Source of the DNA: Lachnospiraceae bacterium
GTDB lineage: Bacteria > Bacillota > Clostridia > Lachnospirales > Lachnospiraceae
DNA length: 64,000 nucleotides
Reading direction: 5' to 3'
Assembly (NCBI GenBank): GCA_015057445.1
Contig: SVEI01000006.1
Span: 1 to 64,000 of the forward strand
The position numbers and the translations under genes were made by a program. Numbering within the stretch: the first letter of the stretch is position 1; every line of letters begins with the position of its first letter. The notes beneath the pieces were generated by a model. The model was not told the DNA's origin. It did no database searches and worked only from the letters and a program-made list of their open reading frames with translations. Positions 35,729-43,394 of this stretch are shown piece by piece.

Positions 35729-36262
35729 TTACTGTTTTGTATCAAATCGTCCAGATGCACCCATACCATCATTTCCTGCATATCCACCTTGACCTCTAAA
35801 CATCTCTCGGCTGTATTCTGCAGTTTCAGGCGCTCTGTTTAAATTCTGTAAAAGGTTAATATTATATTCTATCATAGCTAAAGACTCTTTAATTAAGTTC
35901 TGATTATGAGCATTAACCTCTTTAAGCTTTCTGGCTATCTTTGCCAGTTTCTCATTAATTTCCATAAGTGGATCTCTAAACTCCGGCTGTCCTTCTAAAA
36001 ATCCTATTACATCTGAGATTTTTAAATCAGCAGCCTTTTTGTTAAGTACACTGGCTATATTTGCCATAGTGTTATTTCGCTTGCTCTCATAGCTTGTAAT
36101 AGTGTCTACTAGAGCCTGCTCCTTGTCAGTTGTTGTTTTCAACCTATCAAGGTTGTTGGAGATAATAGATGAGGTTTTCTCCATAGAAACCTCAAGAAGC
36201 TTCTCATACACAGCATACTCCTCATTAAGTCCTATTATTAAATTCTCGATTAAGCTTGCCAT
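35729..36262 (-). CDS. flgN: FlgN-type export chaperone
   Basis: A 177-residue helical protein (SLIENLIIGLNEEYAVYEKL, then VSMEKTSSIISNNLDRLKTT) with the FlgN pattern of an amphipathic N-terminal hairpin and a C-terminal tail rich in Gly (GQGGYAGNDGMGASGRFD). FlgN escorts FlgK and FlgL to the export gate. It lies between flgM and flgK, the position of flgN in Bacillus. AAGAAGGAG precedes the ATG. Confidence 0.85.
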   Translation of the reverse strand: MASLIENLIIGLNEEYAVYEKLLEVSMEKTSSIISNNLDRLKTTTDKEQALVDTITSYESKRNNTMANIASVLNKKAADLKISDVIGFLEGQPEFRDPLMEINEKLAKIARKLKEVNAHNQNLIKESLAMIEYNINLLQNLNRAPETAEYSREMFRGQGGYAGNDGMGASGRFDTKQ

Positions 36263-36288
36263 ATTAAGTAACTCCTTCTTATCTCCAA

Positions 36289-36576
36289 CTAGATTGATTG
36301 TGCTTCGTATGCGCTGATAAGCTTTTCAGCAAATGCTTCTGGGCTAACGCTGTATGTGCCATTTTGTACCTTGGCCTTAAGCTCACTTATCTTGCTTTCT
36401 CTTACATCTGATACGCCTGCTAATGCATTCTTAGCTACCTGCATATCCTTGCCCATGCTAGAAAATGATACCTCATCCTTGAAGCTTGCATAGTTGGTAC
36501 CACTTACTGAACTAGACTTCTTAGTGCCCTTAGCGCCGTAAATCTGATTAACCATGTTATAAGTACCAATTCGCAT
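36289..36576 (-). CDS. flgM: Anti-sigma-28 factor FlgM
   Basis: About 95 residues. The C-terminal half VRESKISELKAKVQNGTYSV with SPEAFAEKLISAYE is the FlgM sigma-binding region, and the N-terminal part is disordered Ser/Lys-rich. The ATG at 36576 follows AAGGAGGG; the frame opens further upstream but without a site. FlgM holds sigma-28 inactive until it is exported after hook completion. The sigma-28 gene itself is not in the window. Confidence 0.9.
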   Translation of the reverse strand: MRIGTYNMVNQIYGAKGTKKSSSVSGTNYASFKDEVSFSSMGKDMQVAKNALAGVSDVRESKISELKAKVQNGTYSVSPEAFAEKLISAYEAQSI

Positions 36577-36611
36577 AATGATCCCTCCTTGTAAATAATT
36601 CTTCACTTAAT

Positions 36612-36619
36612 TTATCGGT
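36612..36619 (-). promoter_or_regulatory. Possible sigma-28 -10 element of flgM
   Basis: On the minus strand ACCGATAA lies about 40 nt before flgM and matches the SigD -10, but only TTAT is found at the -35 position, so the promoter is weakly supported. Confidence 0.35.
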
Positions 36620-36659
36620 TTTTTTCAAAATAACATAACACCTTTTTGAATATTTTTGT

Positions 36660-36715
36660 TTCTGAAACAAAAATAAACCGAGATAATCAAGCTTTTCGCT
36701 TTATATCTCGGTTTA
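36660..36715 (-). terminator. Terminator after yvyF
   Basis: On the minus strand TAAACCGAGATA (36704-36715) pairs with TATCTCGGTTTA (36674-36685) and is followed by ATTTTTGTTTC. It separates recD2-comF-yvyF from flgM onward. Confidence 0.8.
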
Positions 36716-36774
36716 CTTTCAATATAACTTAACAACTTATATGGTTACCAATAGTTACCTTATTATAAGAATTC

Positions 36775-37176
36775 TTATTCAAGGAATCTCATCTTTCCTG
36801 CTGCGCTTCCCTTTGGCTTTGAACGATCCTCTACTTTCTTTCTAAATGCATTGTTCATGGCATCCGCAAGACCGCCTGCACACTCATTACAGAATCGTCC
36901 ACTATGTATCATCTTTCCGCATCTCTCACATTCAAGTCCTACCAAAGAATCATCTGTAAATGATAATCTCTCCTCACGAACCCATTTTCTAATTTGCTTA
37001 ATAGATACTTCACACTCTTCTGCAACAACGTTGATATTTGCTCCAGGATGCTCCTCTATATACTTCTTTACAATCTGAAACAATTCCTCAACCTGCTCCT
37101 TACAAGGCATACAAAGTTGCTCACCAGTCACATAATGAAATATTTTCTTACATCTTACACAATTTCTTAAATCCAT
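36775..37176 (-). CDS. yvyF: YvyF-type flagellar operon zinc-ribbon protein
   Basis: A 133-residue protein with two zinc-ribbon-like knuckles: CVRCKKIF with LCMPC near the N-terminus, and CERCGKMI with FCNEC near the C-terminus. Between them is a helix-turn-helix-like stretch (INVVAEECEVSIKQIRKWVR). It corresponds to the YvyF/TIGR03826 family found between comF and flgM, as here. The helix-turn-helix suggests nucleic-acid binding, but no function is established. AAAGGG precedes the ATG. comF ends one nucleotide before it. Confidence 0.85.
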   Translation of the reverse strand: MDLRNCVRCKKIFHYVTGEQLCMPCKEQVEELFQIVKKYIEEHPGANINVVAEECEVSIKQIRKWVREERLSFTDDSLVGLECERCGKMIHSGRFCNECAGGLADAMNNAFRKKVEDRSKPKGSAAGKMRFLE

Positions 37177-37177
37177 A

Positions 37178-37909
37178 CTAATAACCCTTTCCTACACATA
37201 TACTCGTATAATATACATCCTTTATCCCCATACTATGAAGCACCCCTGTACATGCTTCAACTGTAGCCCCTGTGGTGTATATATCATCCACTATAAGGGC
37301 ACTCTTATATTTTACTATCTTTTTAGTAGAAATAAAAGCCTTTTTTAGGTTTTCCTCTCTTTCCTTGTTACTTAAGTGTTTTTGCGGTGTAGTTCTTGCA
37401 CTTCGCTCCACAAGAGTATTATCCACCATAATTCCCAGCCTTTTCCCTAGTTCATTTGCCAAAACCTCTGCCTGATTGTAGCCTCTCTCCTTTAATTTTG
37501 CTTTATGCACTGGTACTGGCACTATTACCTCAGGGGCTGACAGGAGTATTTCTCTACCTTTACTTTTAACAATTACATCTGCCAAAAATCCACCATAACA
37601 CCTCATATTATGGTATTTGAAATCAGAAAGACATTTTGCCATTTCTTCGTTGTAATTCAAACAAGGAAATCCTTTCACAAAGCTTCTAATCATTCCTGAA
37701 CAGTCATTACAGCAATCCTGTTCTTCATTATCCACTTCCTTGCCACATTTTAAACATAGGGGAGCTTTTATAGGAATAAGCTTTATACTACATTCTTTAC
37801 AACAATATTCTTTTCTGCCATCTATAACCTTCTTGCACAACGGACAAATCTCTGGGTACAACACTTTTCCTATTCCAGATATGGCAGAACTAATTTTTTT
37901 AATCATCAT
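37178..37909 (-). CDS. comF: ComF family phosphoribosyltransferase-like protein
   Basis: A 243-residue ComFC-type protein. Its N-terminus has paired cysteines (CPLCKKVI, YCCKEC, CLKCGKEV, CCNDC) likely binding zinc; the C-terminal half is a type I phosphoribosyltransferase domain with VIVPVPVHKAKLKERGYNQA and the PRPP-site-like ALIVDDIYTTGATVEAC. ComFC acts in DNA uptake for transformation. It overlaps recD2 by 11 nt and precedes yvyF, so a helicase/ComF pair is translated together, as comFA-comFC is in Bacillus. Confidence 0.9.
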   Translation of the reverse strand: MMIKKISSAISGIGKVLYPEICPLCKKVIDGRKEYCCKECSIKLIPIKAPLCLKCGKEVDNEEQDCCNDCSGMIRSFVKGFPCLNYNEEMAKCLSDFKYHNMRCYGGFLADVIVKSKGREILLSAPEVIVPVPVHKAKLKERGYNQAEVLANELGKRLGIMVDNTLVERSARTTPQKHLSNKEREENLKKAFISTKKIVKYKSALIVDDIYTTGATVEACTGVLHSMGIKDVYYTSICVGKGY

Positions 37910-40235
37910 CCACCATCTCCTGTATTCTAAGCCCTAGAGACGTATATCTCTTTTGCTCCTCTAGGTTATCTATCATCTGATTGACCAGATTAATATTTCC
38001 AACTATAACTACCATTTGCTTTGCTCTTGTAATAGCAGTATATAACAGGTTTCTATTAAGTAATTTCTGCGGTCCCGACAAAAGGGGTATAACAACAGCC
38101 GGATACTCACTTCCCTGTGATTTATGAATGGTTACTGCAAAAGCGTGTTCTAACTCTCCCAGATTATTAAAACTATATACTGCTTCTCTTCCGTCATCAA
38201 ACAACACTGTCAGTTCTTCATCATAGTCACTTATGTCAGTTATAGTTCCCACATCTCCATTGAATACACCAACACCCTCATCAATCACATAGCCTGAATC
38301 TCTACCTTTATCAGAGTACACCTTCCACTCCTGTTTGTAGTCATTTTTTATCTGCATTACCTTGTCGCCTCTTCTGAAAATCACATCATTCTTTATCTTC
38401 TCAGGCTTTCCATTTTTCTCTGGATTAAGTAAGCTCTGCAACTTTTCATTCATACTGACAACTCCCACATCTCCCTTTCTCATAGGCGTGAGAATCTGTA
38501 TTTCTTCCGGATTCAGATTCAGATATCTAGGTAAGTTATCCGATACCAAAACCTTTACCTCCTGGATAATATTGTTTACTCCATTTCTAGGAATAAAGAA
38601 GAAATCCTTACTTTTATTGTGAATTTCTATGTGCTCACCTTGGTTGATTTTGTGGGCATTGAAAATGATATCACTTCCCTCATCCTGTCTAAATATCTTG
38701 GTAAGTGTGGTTACAGGAAAACATCCTGAACCAATTATATCCTTAAGTACATTACCTGCCCCGACGCTTGGAAGCTGATGAATATCTCCCACCAATATAA
38801 GTCTTGTTCCGTGAGTTATTGCCTTTAGTAGGGAATGAAAAATGTATGAATCCACCATAGACATCTCATCCACAATTATGGCATCACACTCTAGAGGATT
38901 CATCTCATTTTTGCCAAATTTTAAATCCTGGTCTCTATCATCACTGCTTTCGATTGCTCCATTAAACTCTAGCATCCTGTGTATTGTTTCTGCTGGCCAG
39001 CCTGTTTGTTCTGTCATTCGTTTTGCTGCCCTTCCCGTAGGTGCGCAAAGCTTAATATCCATACCCTGACTGGTAAAATATTTGATGATTACATCTATAA
39101 TGGTAGTTTTTCCTGTACCTGGTCCACCAGTAATAACAGCTACTCCCGCCTTTATTGCAGCCTCTACTGCTTGATTTTGAACATCATCTAACTCAATGTT
39201 GTTTTTTCTTTGTATAGTTGCAATGGTTTCTTCAAGCTCTGTCTGATTAATATCATATTTTAACTGAAGGTCTAGCAACATCCTTGCAGAGTTAAGTTCT
39301 ACATAGTAATTTACTGCACTGTAAATCACCAAAATTCCATCTATTTCTTTCTCAATTACTTTGCTTTCAACAGAAAGTTCCAAAAGCTGAGAGCTCATAA
39401 GCTCATACATTTCCTCGTATACAGAATTACCACTATTAGAATCTGCATACTCCGCATATCCATAGGAAAACTCCTCATAACTATTGCCTTCTAAGTCCCA
39501 ATCTGATCCCCTTGTAAGTTCTATTGCTTTTCTAATAAGAGTCTCCTTAGGAAGATACATATGCCCCTCGTTTTGAGACATATTCAGTACATATAACAAA
39601 GACGAGCGAAGTCTATACACAGAGTTTGATGGTATCCCCATTTTTCTAGCTATCTGGTCCGCAATTTTAAATCCCACTCCCGTTACATCTTCTGCAATTT
39701 TATACGGATTCCCTTTGATAACTTCGTATACCTTATCTCCATAGTTTTCATATATTTTTATAGCCAAATTAACCCCTATACCATATTGACTAAGGAATAT
39801 AACAACTTCCTGGAATTCCCTTTTTTCCGCATAGGAAATAGCAATGGCTCTTGCCTTTCTCTCGGAAATGCCATTAATCTCTGCCAATCTTATTGGCTCT
39901 TGTTCAATTATTCTAAGGGTATCTGATTTGAATTTTTTAACTATTCGCTTGGCTAGAACTTCTCCTATGCCCTTGATTATTCCGGAACCAAGATATCTTT
40001 CTATACCTACAGTATCCTCTGGGAGTTTAAGTTCACATGATGTAAACTTGAATTGTATATCGTATTTTGAATGATTAACGTATTCTCCTTCAGCAATGAT
40101 GTACAAGCCTTCCGCTACGCCAAAGGCTGTTCCCACAAATATTTCTTCTCCATCCTGACCAGATACATCAAATACGCAGTAACCATTTTCCTCATTGGTG
40201 TAAATTATCTTTTCTATGTAACCTTCTCTTGTCAT
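37899..40235 (-). CDS. recD2: RecD2-type ATP-dependent DNA helicase
   Basis: A 778-residue SF1B helicase with 5'-3' polarity. The N-terminal OB/HhH region (about 1-330) contains INGISERKARAIA and GVGFKIADQIARKMGI. Motif I is VITGGPGTGKTTIID, motif Ia TGRAAKRM, motif II IVDEMSMVDS, motif III GDIHQLPSVGAG, and the C-terminal motifs include AVTIHKSQGSEYPAV and LLYTAITRAKQ. It is not part of a RecBCD set here. The stop lies inside comF. The link to comF suggests a role with incoming DNA or recombination, which is inference. Confidence 0.93.
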   Translation of the reverse strand: MTREGYIEKIIYTNEENGYCVFDVSGQDGEEIFVGTAFGVAEGLYIIAEGEYVNHSKYDIQFKFTSCELKLPEDTVGIERYLGSGIIKGIGEVLAKRIVKKFKSDTLRIIEQEPIRLAEINGISERKARAIAISYAEKREFQEVVIFLSQYGIGVNLAIKIYENYGDKVYEVIKGNPYKIAEDVTGVGFKIADQIARKMGIPSNSVYRLRSSLLYVLNMSQNEGHMYLPKETLIRKAIELTRGSDWDLEGNSYEEFSYGYAEYADSNSGNSVYEEMYELMSSQLLELSVESKVIEKEIDGILVIYSAVNYYVELNSARMLLDLQLKYDINQTELEETIATIQRKNNIELDDVQNQAVEAAIKAGVAVITGGPGTGKTTIIDVIIKYFTSQGMDIKLCAPTGRAAKRMTEQTGWPAETIHRMLEFNGAIESSDDRDQDLKFGKNEMNPLECDAIIVDEMSMVDSYIFHSLLKAITHGTRLILVGDIHQLPSVGAGNVLKDIIGSGCFPVTTLTKIFRQDEGSDIIFNAHKINQGEHIEIHNKSKDFFFIPRNGVNNIIQEVKVLVSDNLPRYLNLNPEEIQILTPMRKGDVGVVSMNEKLQSLLNPEKNGKPEKIKNDVIFRRGDKVMQIKNDYKQEWKVYSDKGRDSGYVIDEGVGVFNGDVGTITDISDYDEELTVLFDDGREAVYSFNNLGELEHAFAVTIHKSQGSEYPAVVIPLLSGPQKLLNRNLLYTAITRAKQMVVIVGNINLVNQMIDNLEEQKRYTSLGLRIQEMVDDD

Positions 40236-40299
40236 GTCACCTAAGGCCTTTCCTAATTAGGTAGCATTACCCACCAAACTTATTTCTCAGACACAATGA

Positions 40300-40321
40300 G
40301 GCTACTCAGTGGTAGCCTCTG
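40300..40321 (-). other. Hairpin across the flgJ stop codon
   Basis: GAGGCTAC and GTAGCCTC form an 8-bp perfect stem with a 6-nt loop; the flgJ stop TAG lies in the 3' arm. No T tract follows. Confidence 0.45.
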
Positions 40322-40664
40322 TTAATGTAGTGGGTCCGCTATTTCGCTTCATAGCATCATACAGCTGCTGAGCAAGACCTACTCCTCCTTGATCCACAAC
40401 ACTTTTTGCGTATTGTTGGATTCTCATATCTCCAAAATATGTTTCATATTCATTTTCTTCTTCATCAGCCTTCATGATAGTTTTTTCCATAGATTTATAA
40501 ATCTGCTCTATCATGTATGTTTCGAACTCTTTACAGGCTGCCATCATCTCGTCATCAGTAGCCTTGGTGCTATCCATAGCTCCAAGAGTTCCCTCTAACC
40601 CACTGGTTTGAGTTTGAGCAATTACACTACTGTAGTCGGATCCTGATATATTATTTATAGTCAT
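40302..40664 (-). CDS. flgJ: Rod-binding FlgJ N-terminal-domain protein
   Basis: About 120 residues, corresponding only to the rod-binding domain of FlgJ without a muramidase domain. The typical pattern is AACKEFETYMIEQIYKSMEK and ETYFGDMRIQQYAKSVVDQG with GGVGLAQQLYDAM. The ATG at 40664 follows a near-perfect extended Shine-Dalgarno sequence (AAGGAAGGTGATC); the GTG at 40673 lies inside it. It is downstream of the flgF/flgG-type rod genes. A hairpin spans its stop codon. Confidence 0.88.
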   Translation of the reverse strand: MTINNISGSDYSSVIAQTQTSGLEGTLGAMDSTKATDDEMMAACKEFETYMIEQIYKSMEKTIMKADEEENEYETYFGDMRIQQYAKSVVDQGGVGLAQQLYDAMKRNSGPTTLTEATTE

Positions 40665-40691
40665 TAAGATCACCTTCCTTAAGTGTATCTT

Positions 40692-40735
40692 AACAACCTC
40701 AGATAAGGGAGATTACTCCCTTATCTGAGGTTGTT
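40692..40735. terminator. 20-bp perfect inverted repeat overlapping the flgG stop
   Basis: AACAACCTCAGATAAGGGAG (40692-40711) pairs perfectly with the sequence at 40716-40735 across a 4-nt loop. The distal arm contains the last four codons and stop of flgG. No T tract follows on the minus strand (TTGTTAAGATAC), so it may act as a 3' stabiliser or an attenuator before flgJ. Confidence 0.55.
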
Positions 40736-41548
40736 AGCCTGTTGCATCATCTCATCGGAAGCCTGTATGGCCTTTGAATTCATCTCGTAAGCTCTCTGAG
40801 CTACTATAAGATTAACCATCTCATTTGCCACGTCAACATTGGACCCCTCTGTATAGTACTGATGAGTTAAACTTGGTGTCAGATTTGGATTTCCAATTTC
40901 TGACATTGCCTCTCCAGAAGCCGCTGTCACAGAAAATGTATTGCTTCCTTCTTTTGAAAGTCCTGCCGGATTGCTAAACTGATATAGTCCAAGTCTAACC
41001 TGATATCCATTATTCATAAGTGGCTCAAAATTACCCTTTGCATCAGGAAATCCTATGTAACCATTCTTATCAATTTCTACATCTGAAGCATTATACTTTC
41101 CTGGCAACACAATTTGATTACCATTTTGATCAAGCACTGGAAGTCCTGCAGCTGTACAAAGGAGGTTTCCTCCTGGTACAGGTGATACATTAAGAGTACC
41201 ATCTCTGGTATATACAAGCTCTCCTGCTTCATTTCTAACCTGGAAGAATCCATCTCCCTCAATAGCCACATCAAATGGTCTTGCACTAGCGTTAAGATTA
41301 CCTTGATCAAACTGACTAGTAATAGCCGATAATCTAGTACCAAGACCTACTTCCGCAGGAACAGGTTTGTTCTCTCCTGCGTTGTTTGTAGAGGTTGACT
41401 GAAGATTTTGATATAACAAAGTCTTAAAGCTTGCCTCTTGTGACTTATATGCTGTTGTATTAACATTTGCAATATTATTCGCTATAGTATCTACATTTAA
41501 CTGCTGTGCTCTCATACCAGAGGCCGCAGTCCAAAGTGAACGCATCAT
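40721..41548 (-). CDS. flgG: Flagellar basal-body rod protein FlgG-type (FlhP-like)
   Basis: A 275-residue distal-rod protein. It has the rod/hook N-terminal motif (MRSLWTAASGMRAQQLNVDT then IANNIANVNTTAYKSQEASF), a central PFDVAIEGDGFFQVRN block and the C-terminal VDVANEMVNLIVAQRAYEMN with SKAIQASDEMMQQANNL. GGGAGG precedes the ATG. The order mreB/mbl, FlgF-type, FlgG-type equals mbl-flhO-flhP in Bacillus, so it is probably FlhP in function. Confidence 0.93.
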   Translation of the reverse strand: MMRSLWTAASGMRAQQLNVDTIANNIANVNTTAYKSQEASFKTLLYQNLQSTSTNNAGENKPVPAEVGLGTRLSAITSQFDQGNLNASARPFDVAIEGDGFFQVRNEAGELVYTRDGTLNVSPVPGGNLLCTAAGLPVLDQNGNQIVLPGKYNASDVEIDKNGYIGFPDAKGNFEPLMNNGYQVRLGLYQFSNPAGLSKEGSNTFSVTAASGEAMSEIGNPNLTPSLTHQYYTEGSNVDVANEMVNLIVAQRAYEMNSKAIQASDEMMQQANNLR

Positions 41549-41567
41549 AGGCTATACCCTCCCGTCA

Positions 41568-42353
41568 TTAGCCGACTCGACCTATGTCGTTAACGGCTTT
41601 CTCTAATATCTGGTCTATACTTTGTACCATCTTTTGGTTTGTCTCGTATGCTCTTGTAACTGCTATCATATCTACCATTTCAGTAACCATATTAACATTG
41701 GACATTTCAAGAAATCCCTGGTTAACTGTAGCATCTGCCTCAATTATATTAGCTCCTTCAACTGGTTCATACATATTCTCACCATAGCTGGATAAAGCCT
41801 CATAATTATCAAAATCTACTATCTGCAAGGTAGATACATATGTGGTACCCACATATATTTCTCCAAGAGCATTAACACTAATTTTCGCTGTATCTGCTCC
41901 TGGAATCTGGATTGGATTGCCACCATCTCCCAGCACCATATCTCCATCCTTTGTCACAAGATAACCATCCTTGGTTAAAGTGAAATCACCATCGCGGGTA
42001 TATCTAGTGTGTGTATTTCCACCCTTGTCAGTTGTGCTGATGGTAAAAAATCCTCTTCCAGACAATGCAAAGTTGTATAAATCCTCTGTTTGTCTAAAAC
42101 CACCCTGAGACATATCATAATAAGTCTCACCAATTTTAACACCTAATGTAACTCCTCCCACACTTCTAATTAGGTCTGGGCCTTCAATTCGGTCATTAAT
42201 CTTAACAGCCAATTGAGTATCGAAGGATTGAGATGTTGCCTCTACCTTTTTATATCCAGTAGTATTGGCATTGGCCATATTATTGGTGATGACATCCATA
42301 CGTTTTTCTTCATTACGAAGACCTGTCCAGGCTGTATAAAGTCCTCTTACCAT
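41568..42353 (-). CDS. flhO: Flagellar rod protein FlgF-type (FlhO-like)
   Basis: A 261-residue hook-basal body protein. The N-terminal motif is TAWTGLRNEEKRMDVITNNM with ANANTTGYKKVEATSQSFD; the centre has YNFALSGRGFFTISTTDKGG; the end has MSNVNMVTEMVDMIAVTRAY with ETNQKMVQSIDQILE. AAGGAG precedes the ATG. It sits 12 nt downstream of mreB and 19 nt upstream of the FlgG-type gene, the mbl-flhO-flhP layout. Confidence 0.9.
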   Translation of the reverse strand: MVRGLYTAWTGLRNEEKRMDVITNNMANANTTGYKKVEATSQSFDTQLAVKINDRIEGPDLIRSVGGVTLGVKIGETYYDMSQGGFRQTEDLYNFALSGRGFFTISTTDKGGNTHTRYTRDGDFTLTKDGYLVTKDGDMVLGDGGNPIQIPGADTAKISVNALGEIYVGTTYVSTLQIVDFDNYEALSSYGENMYEPVEGANIIEADATVNQGFLEMSNVNMVTEMVDMIAVTRAYETNQKMVQSIDQILEKAVNDIGRVG

Positions 42354-42365
42354 CCTATCTACTCC

Positions 42366-43355
42366 TTAATTCTTATCACTTAAAAATTCAATATACTTAC
42401 CAGTTCCAATAGCTACAGCTGTAAGTGGCTGTTCTGCTGTCATAGTGGTAATTCCAGTGTTCTCCTCGATTAAATCTTCTAATCCATGAAGAAGGGCTCC
42501 ACCACCGGTAAGAACAATTCCTCTGTCAGCAATATCCGCTGCGAGCTCTGGCGGCGTTCTCTCAAGAACTGAATGAACTGCATCAACAATTTGAGCTGTA
42601 ACCTCTCTTAAAGCTTCCTCAGTTTCATCTGATGATATTGTAACTGTCTTAGGAAGTCCTGTAACAAGGTTACGTCCTCTAATATCCATAGTAATATTCT
42701 CAGGTCTCTTATAGCATGTACCTATCTTTATCTTAATCTCCTCCGCAGTTCTCTCTCCGATAAGAAGATTGTGTCTCTTTCGCATAAATTTAACGATAGC
42801 ATCATCAAAGTCATCTCCAGCAACTTTGATAGAATTACTAACAACTGTACCTTCTAATGATATAACTGCTATATCTGTAGTACCGCCACCTATATCCACA
42901 ATCATATTGCCACAAGGTCTTGAAATATCAATACCTGCTCCAAGAGCAGCAGCCACTGGTTCCTCGATTATATACACATCCCTGGCACCTGCCTGGTAAG
43001 TAGCATCTTCTACTGCCTTCTTCTCAACCTCTGTTACTCCTGATGGAACACAAACGCTGATACGTGGTCTTCTTCCGAAGAAATTCTTACCTACTGCCTT
43101 CTGAATAAAGTACTTAAGCATCTTCTCAGTGATTGTATAATCTGATATTACACCCTGTCTAAGTGGTCTAATAGCAACTATATTACCTGGAGTTCTACCA
43201 AGCATAAGTCTTGCCTCTTCTCCTATAGCCTTAATACGGTTAGTATCTCTATCATATGCTACAACTGAAGGCTCCTGAAGTACAACGCCTTTACCCTTAA
43301 CATATACTAAAATACTGGCTGTCCCTAAATCAATTCCTATATCTGAACTTGCCAT
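42366..43355 (-). CDS. mreB: Rod shape-determining actin homologue (MreB/Mbl)
   Basis: A 329-residue actin-like filament protein that guides cell-wall elongation at the membrane. ATP-site motifs are IGIDLGTASILVYVKGKGVV (phosphate 1), NMIVDIGGGTTDIAVISLEG (phosphate 2) and RGIVLTGGGALLHGLEDLI (adenosine). AAAGGAG precedes the ATG. The linkage to the two rod genes suggests the Mbl paralogue, but Mbl and MreB cannot be told apart safely by eye. Confidence 0.95.
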   Translation of the reverse strand: MASSDIGIDLGTASILVYVKGKGVVLQEPSVVAYDRDTNRIKAIGEEARLMLGRTPGNIVAIRPLRQGVISDYTITEKMLKYFIQKAVGKNFFGRRPRISVCVPSGVTEVEKKAVEDATYQAGARDVYIIEEPVAAALGAGIDISRPCGNMIVDIGGGTTDIAVISLEGTVVSNSIKVAGDDFDDAIVKFMRKRHNLLIGERTAEEIKIKIGTCYKRPENITMDIRGRNLVTGLPKTVTISSDETEEALREVTAQIVDAVHSVLERTPPELAADIADRGIVLTGGGALLHGLEDLIEENTGITTMTAEQPLTAVAIGTGKYIEFLSDKN

Positions 43356-43394
43356 AATAGCTCCTTTCCCGCTACTTTATATATCGTCAATAAT

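Noticed and set aside
36612-36635. Confident sigma-28 promoter for flgM
   Set aside because: The -10 matches but the -35 position is poor, so it is listed only as a low-confidence feature.
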